Assembly (NCBI GenBank): GCA_030374765.1
Contig: JARGXX010000043.1
Location: 56,829-120,828, forward strand
Direction of reading: 5' to 3'
Source: Agarophyton chilense
Lineage: Eukaryota > Rhodophyta > Florideophyceae > Gracilariales > Gracilariaceae
DNA length: 64,000 nt
Below, in pieces: positions 61,483 through 64,000 of this stretch. The notes below the pieces were generated by a model, which made no database searches, had not been told where the DNA came from, and worked only from the letters and a program-made list of their open reading frames with translations. The translations under genes were made by a program, and so were the position numbers. The first letter of the stretch is position 1. Every line of letters starts with the position of its first letter.

Positions 61483-61956
61483 AAGTATTTGTCACTGATA
61501 CTGGAAAAATGCGAGCACTGTTTATGTACCTCTGAGCCAAGAGCCACACGTAAGGTGTCCTTGAGCACCGTGAACAGAGAGTTCAATGACGTTGTGTGTA
61601 TTGATCACTTCTTTTTGGAAGCGAACTGCGTCTTTCATATCATGGACTCCAAATCTAGATACTCCACTGGTGACGTAGTTCCTAACACGTCTATGGCTGA
61701 GGCCATTCGTATTTTTGAGCTACTATGGGTAACACCGTTTTGGGTCCCTCAAAGTGTTTTCTTTGACCCGGCTTTCAAAGCGACAGAATTTACCTCTTAC
61801 CTACACAACTACGGTATTGAAGCGAGACCAATTCCTCCGAGACGGCACAACAAGAATGTAATCGAATCAAAGCATACAGTAATACGAGATATATTAAGCA
61901 CTCAGCTACTGATTGTTCGTCAGACACAGAAAAACAAATTGTTCAACAAGCTCTAA
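61483..61956 (+). pseudogene. CopA4 integrase core
   Basis: In frame after the TAG. CEHC completes the zinc site. First Asp in VVCIDHFFLE, second Asp in VFFDPAFKATEF (61765-61767), Glu in NVIESKH (61864-61866), with 32 residues between the last two instead of the usual 35. All three catalytic residues are present. Near 61888 a one-base loss shifts the frame; this frame then ends at TAA 61954-61956 while the real one continues (ISNDLYGNDICSAQEMAKGY). Confidence 0.82.
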
Positions 61957-64000
61957 GGATTTCCAATGATTTATACGGGAATGATATATGCTCTGCACAA
62001 GAGATGGCAAAAGGATACACAAGACCAGTCCTGAATGGGGCATTCCCTCTTCCCATCCCGGACGAGATACTAGAAGCTCATGAAGATCTCATTGCAAAAA
62101 GGAAGCTTACATTGATTTTAAGGTCCAAAACAATCACTGACATTCCCTTGGCAGTTGGTGATCAGGTGCAGATATTTATCAAAGAGCAAAATGCCAAACG
62201 AGGTAAATGGTCTGCTCCGAAAGTGATTCTTTCGTTTGACAAAGCTACCGGAATAATATCAGTACCCGGGAAGCGCGGAAAAAATTTAACAGCTGCTATC
62301 GAAGATGTTCGCCCTGCCCTCAAAGAAGACAGCATTGCATCAATGATACAAGAAGCAATTGACATATTGGAATGGAACGTTGATGAGTGTATTGAAACGG
62401 TTTTATCCACCCCCCCTACAGTTACTTCTCCAAAATATGGTCACTCCAAGGCATGCAAAGAAGAAAATATTGAACCCTATGTTGATCAAACGTTTCAGAA
62501 TGGAACAGGTGATAGTTATAATGCCCTTCCCTCGAGTGGGGACAACATCGAGGTATTTTGGCCTCTAGACAATGTGTATTACCCTGGAACAATTGGAGCT
62601 GCAGATGATAACAAGGTCACTGTTAATTATGATGACGGTGAGACTGAGACACTAGATCTTGAACAAGAGACCTGGAGATACAATAACACCGACATCCTAG
62701 AAGCAAACTCTGTGATTCCACTGAAGATTACAAGCTCTGAGCAAGAAGTTCTCCAACACTACAAGAATCATTTCGGATTGAAAGATTTTCAATTTTTTCA
62801 AGCTCAAGGTTTCACGTCATTCCCACTGATTAATGCTTATGAGAAAGAAGAGAAGAAGTTCAAAGAGACAGTTAACGTGGTACACAAATCAGATATCCCA
62901 CGGAATGCCAACATAATCTCTAGCCATGTCATATACAAGATTAAGAATAATGATGACAACACCCTTCAGATGAAAACACGCATAGCCCCACACGGAAACA
63001 TGGATCGCGAGAAAAATGACCTGAAAACAGATTCAGCGACGTGTTCACCTGCTGGGATACGAATACTTTTGTCACTGGCAACTATCTTCAAGTGGTGTAT
63101 AGCTAAAATCGATTTTAAGAGCGCGTTTCTCCAGACTGGAAAAGCTGAAAGAGATGTTTATGTTATTCCTCCCAGAGAAAGTTTGGACAAGAATCACCTA
63201 TGGCTATTGCTAACTGCGGCCTATGGCTTGGTAAATGCCAACGCCAAGTGGCAAGAGCTCAGTGACAATCTTTTGAAGTCTTTCGGATTCGTTCAAATAC
63301 TTTTTATCCCGCAAATGTTCCTTAAGACTGATATGACTGGAAAACTAATTTTAGTCTCTGTCAAAATCGTTGACGATGTCCTTCTTGGAGGTCCGAGGGA
63401 TTTAGTTGGGGAAACAATCCAGAAAATTCAAGCCTCGTATGAACTCGGTACGATATGTTATGGTCCTGGCACATTTCTGTTTTATGGACTACAAATTTCT
63501 CAGGAAGATGATTTCACTATTCATGTCAATGCAGATGCTAAACTGCAGTTGTTGGAGTCATTCCCTATAAGCAGACAGAGACGAAGAGAAATCAATGAGA
63601 AAATGACTGCGATTGAAGAAAAAAGCTTCCGATCTGTCAGCAGTTCACTTGGATGGCTTGGTATAGCAGCTTCGCCGCTGTGTGCCTTTTATGCGAGCTA
63701 TTTACAGCAAAAGATACCGCAAGGAACAGTCCATACGCTAATCTCACAGATTAACATTTTACGACTACTGAAAAAACTGGGGACAACTATACAATACACA
63801 AGACCCCGAGACAAGAGCTCATACCAAATGTCAGTCCTCGCGTTTTCTGATGCTAGTCGACTGGTTGATCATGGCCAGCTTGGTTTTTGTATTGGCCTGC
63901 TATTTGGGCAATGTCAAGAAGGGGCTATTTTTCACACCATCTCTTGGTGTAGTCACAAATCTAAGCGACCAGTGAAATCAATCGGCGCTGCAGAAATAAT
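61890..64000 (+). CDS. CopA4 integrase C-domain, Tudor-like domain, RT and RNase H (runs off window)
   Basis: Open without any stop from about 61890 to the window end (over 680 codons). Order: end of integrase core, C-terminal domain (RGKWSAPKVILSFDKATGII), linker, Tudor-like domain at 62550-62687 (EVFWPLDNVYYPGTIGAADD then VNYDDGETETLDLEQETW), RT (SSHVIYKIKNNDDNTLQMKT, KIDFKSAFLQTGKAERDVYV, WLLLTAAYGLVNA, active site KIVDDVLLGG with IVDD at 63366-63377), and RNase H (LAFSDASRLVDHGQLGF, HTISWCSHKSKRPVKSIGAA). No own start codon is expected because it belongs to the polyprotein. It is separated from the preceding part by the frameshift near 61888. Confidence 0.9.
62550..62687 (+). other. Tudor-like domain coding segment in CopA4 pol
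   Basis: About 46 codons reading V-FWPLD-YYPGTI, then VTVNYDDG, E-LDL and ETWRY. Aromatic and acidic positions correspond to the PDS5/Agenet class of Tudor domains, which bind methylated Lys or Arg. Also present in CopA1 (13674-13811) and CopA2 (45434-45571), and decayed in CopA0. Confidence 0.7.

Overview
The window is nuclear DNA of a eukaryote. It contains a GT-AG spliceosomal intron, retinoblastoma (RB) pocket-protein sequence, C2H2 zinc-finger genes and several lineages of LTR retrotransposon. Nothing prokaryotic (operon, rRNA, CRISPR) was seen. The species cannot be fixed from sequence alone. Genes with few introns, RB-pathway sequence and many decayed copia/gypsy copies would fit a repeat-rich alga such as a red alga, but that is only an inference.

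Layout. 1-2.8 kb: LTR scrap and a decayed minus-strand copia (CopA0). 2.8-10 kb: minus-strand chromodomain gypsy remnants (GypB0, GypB1) with their LTRs. 10-11.1 kb: an unrecognised decayed plus-strand coding region. 11.1-11.8 kb: a solo LTR. 11.8-16.8 kb: copia CopA1 (minus). 18.2-19.1 kb: a truncated RB pseudogene. 19.6-21.1 kb: copia CopA3 (plus, truncated). 21.1-26.7 kb: two zinc-finger gene copies (A, B) and inverted paralogues. 27.6 kb: a promoter-like module. 29.3-36.0 kb: a nearly complete young gypsy (GypA) with 180-bp LTRs and a GTAAC target duplication. 36.2-37.9 kb: a second copia lineage (CopC). 37.9-50.8 kb: a second copy of 4.45-19.07 kb (GypB0', GypB2, CopA2, RB). 50.8-53.2 kb: the rest of the RB pseudogene. 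53.3-59.66 kb: an inverted module and a second copy of the zinc-finger/promoter block (copy C). 59.66-64 kb: the best copia, CopA4, running off the window.

Two segmental duplications dominate: 4,453-19,065 with 37,892-50,824, and 23,495-28,315 with 54,764-59,656. The first is mosaic: its left two thirds differ by several percent or more, while its right third (from about 13.55 kb / 45.31 kb) is almost identical, suggesting gene conversion or a second event.

The most interesting system is the CopA copia family. Between integrase and reverse transcriptase it carries a Tudor-like domain of the PDS5/Agenet type, a candidate chromatin reader in a copia element, comparable in role to the chromodomain of gypsy chromoviruses. 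The gag start codon lies inside a primer-binding site complementary to the anticodon arm of initiator tRNA-Met (half-tRNA priming as in Drosophila copia). Several catalytic motifs are non-canonical: CCHH knuckle, DDG protease, IVDD reverse transcriptase, and D-X32-E integrase. No element here is fully intact; all carry stops or frameshifts.
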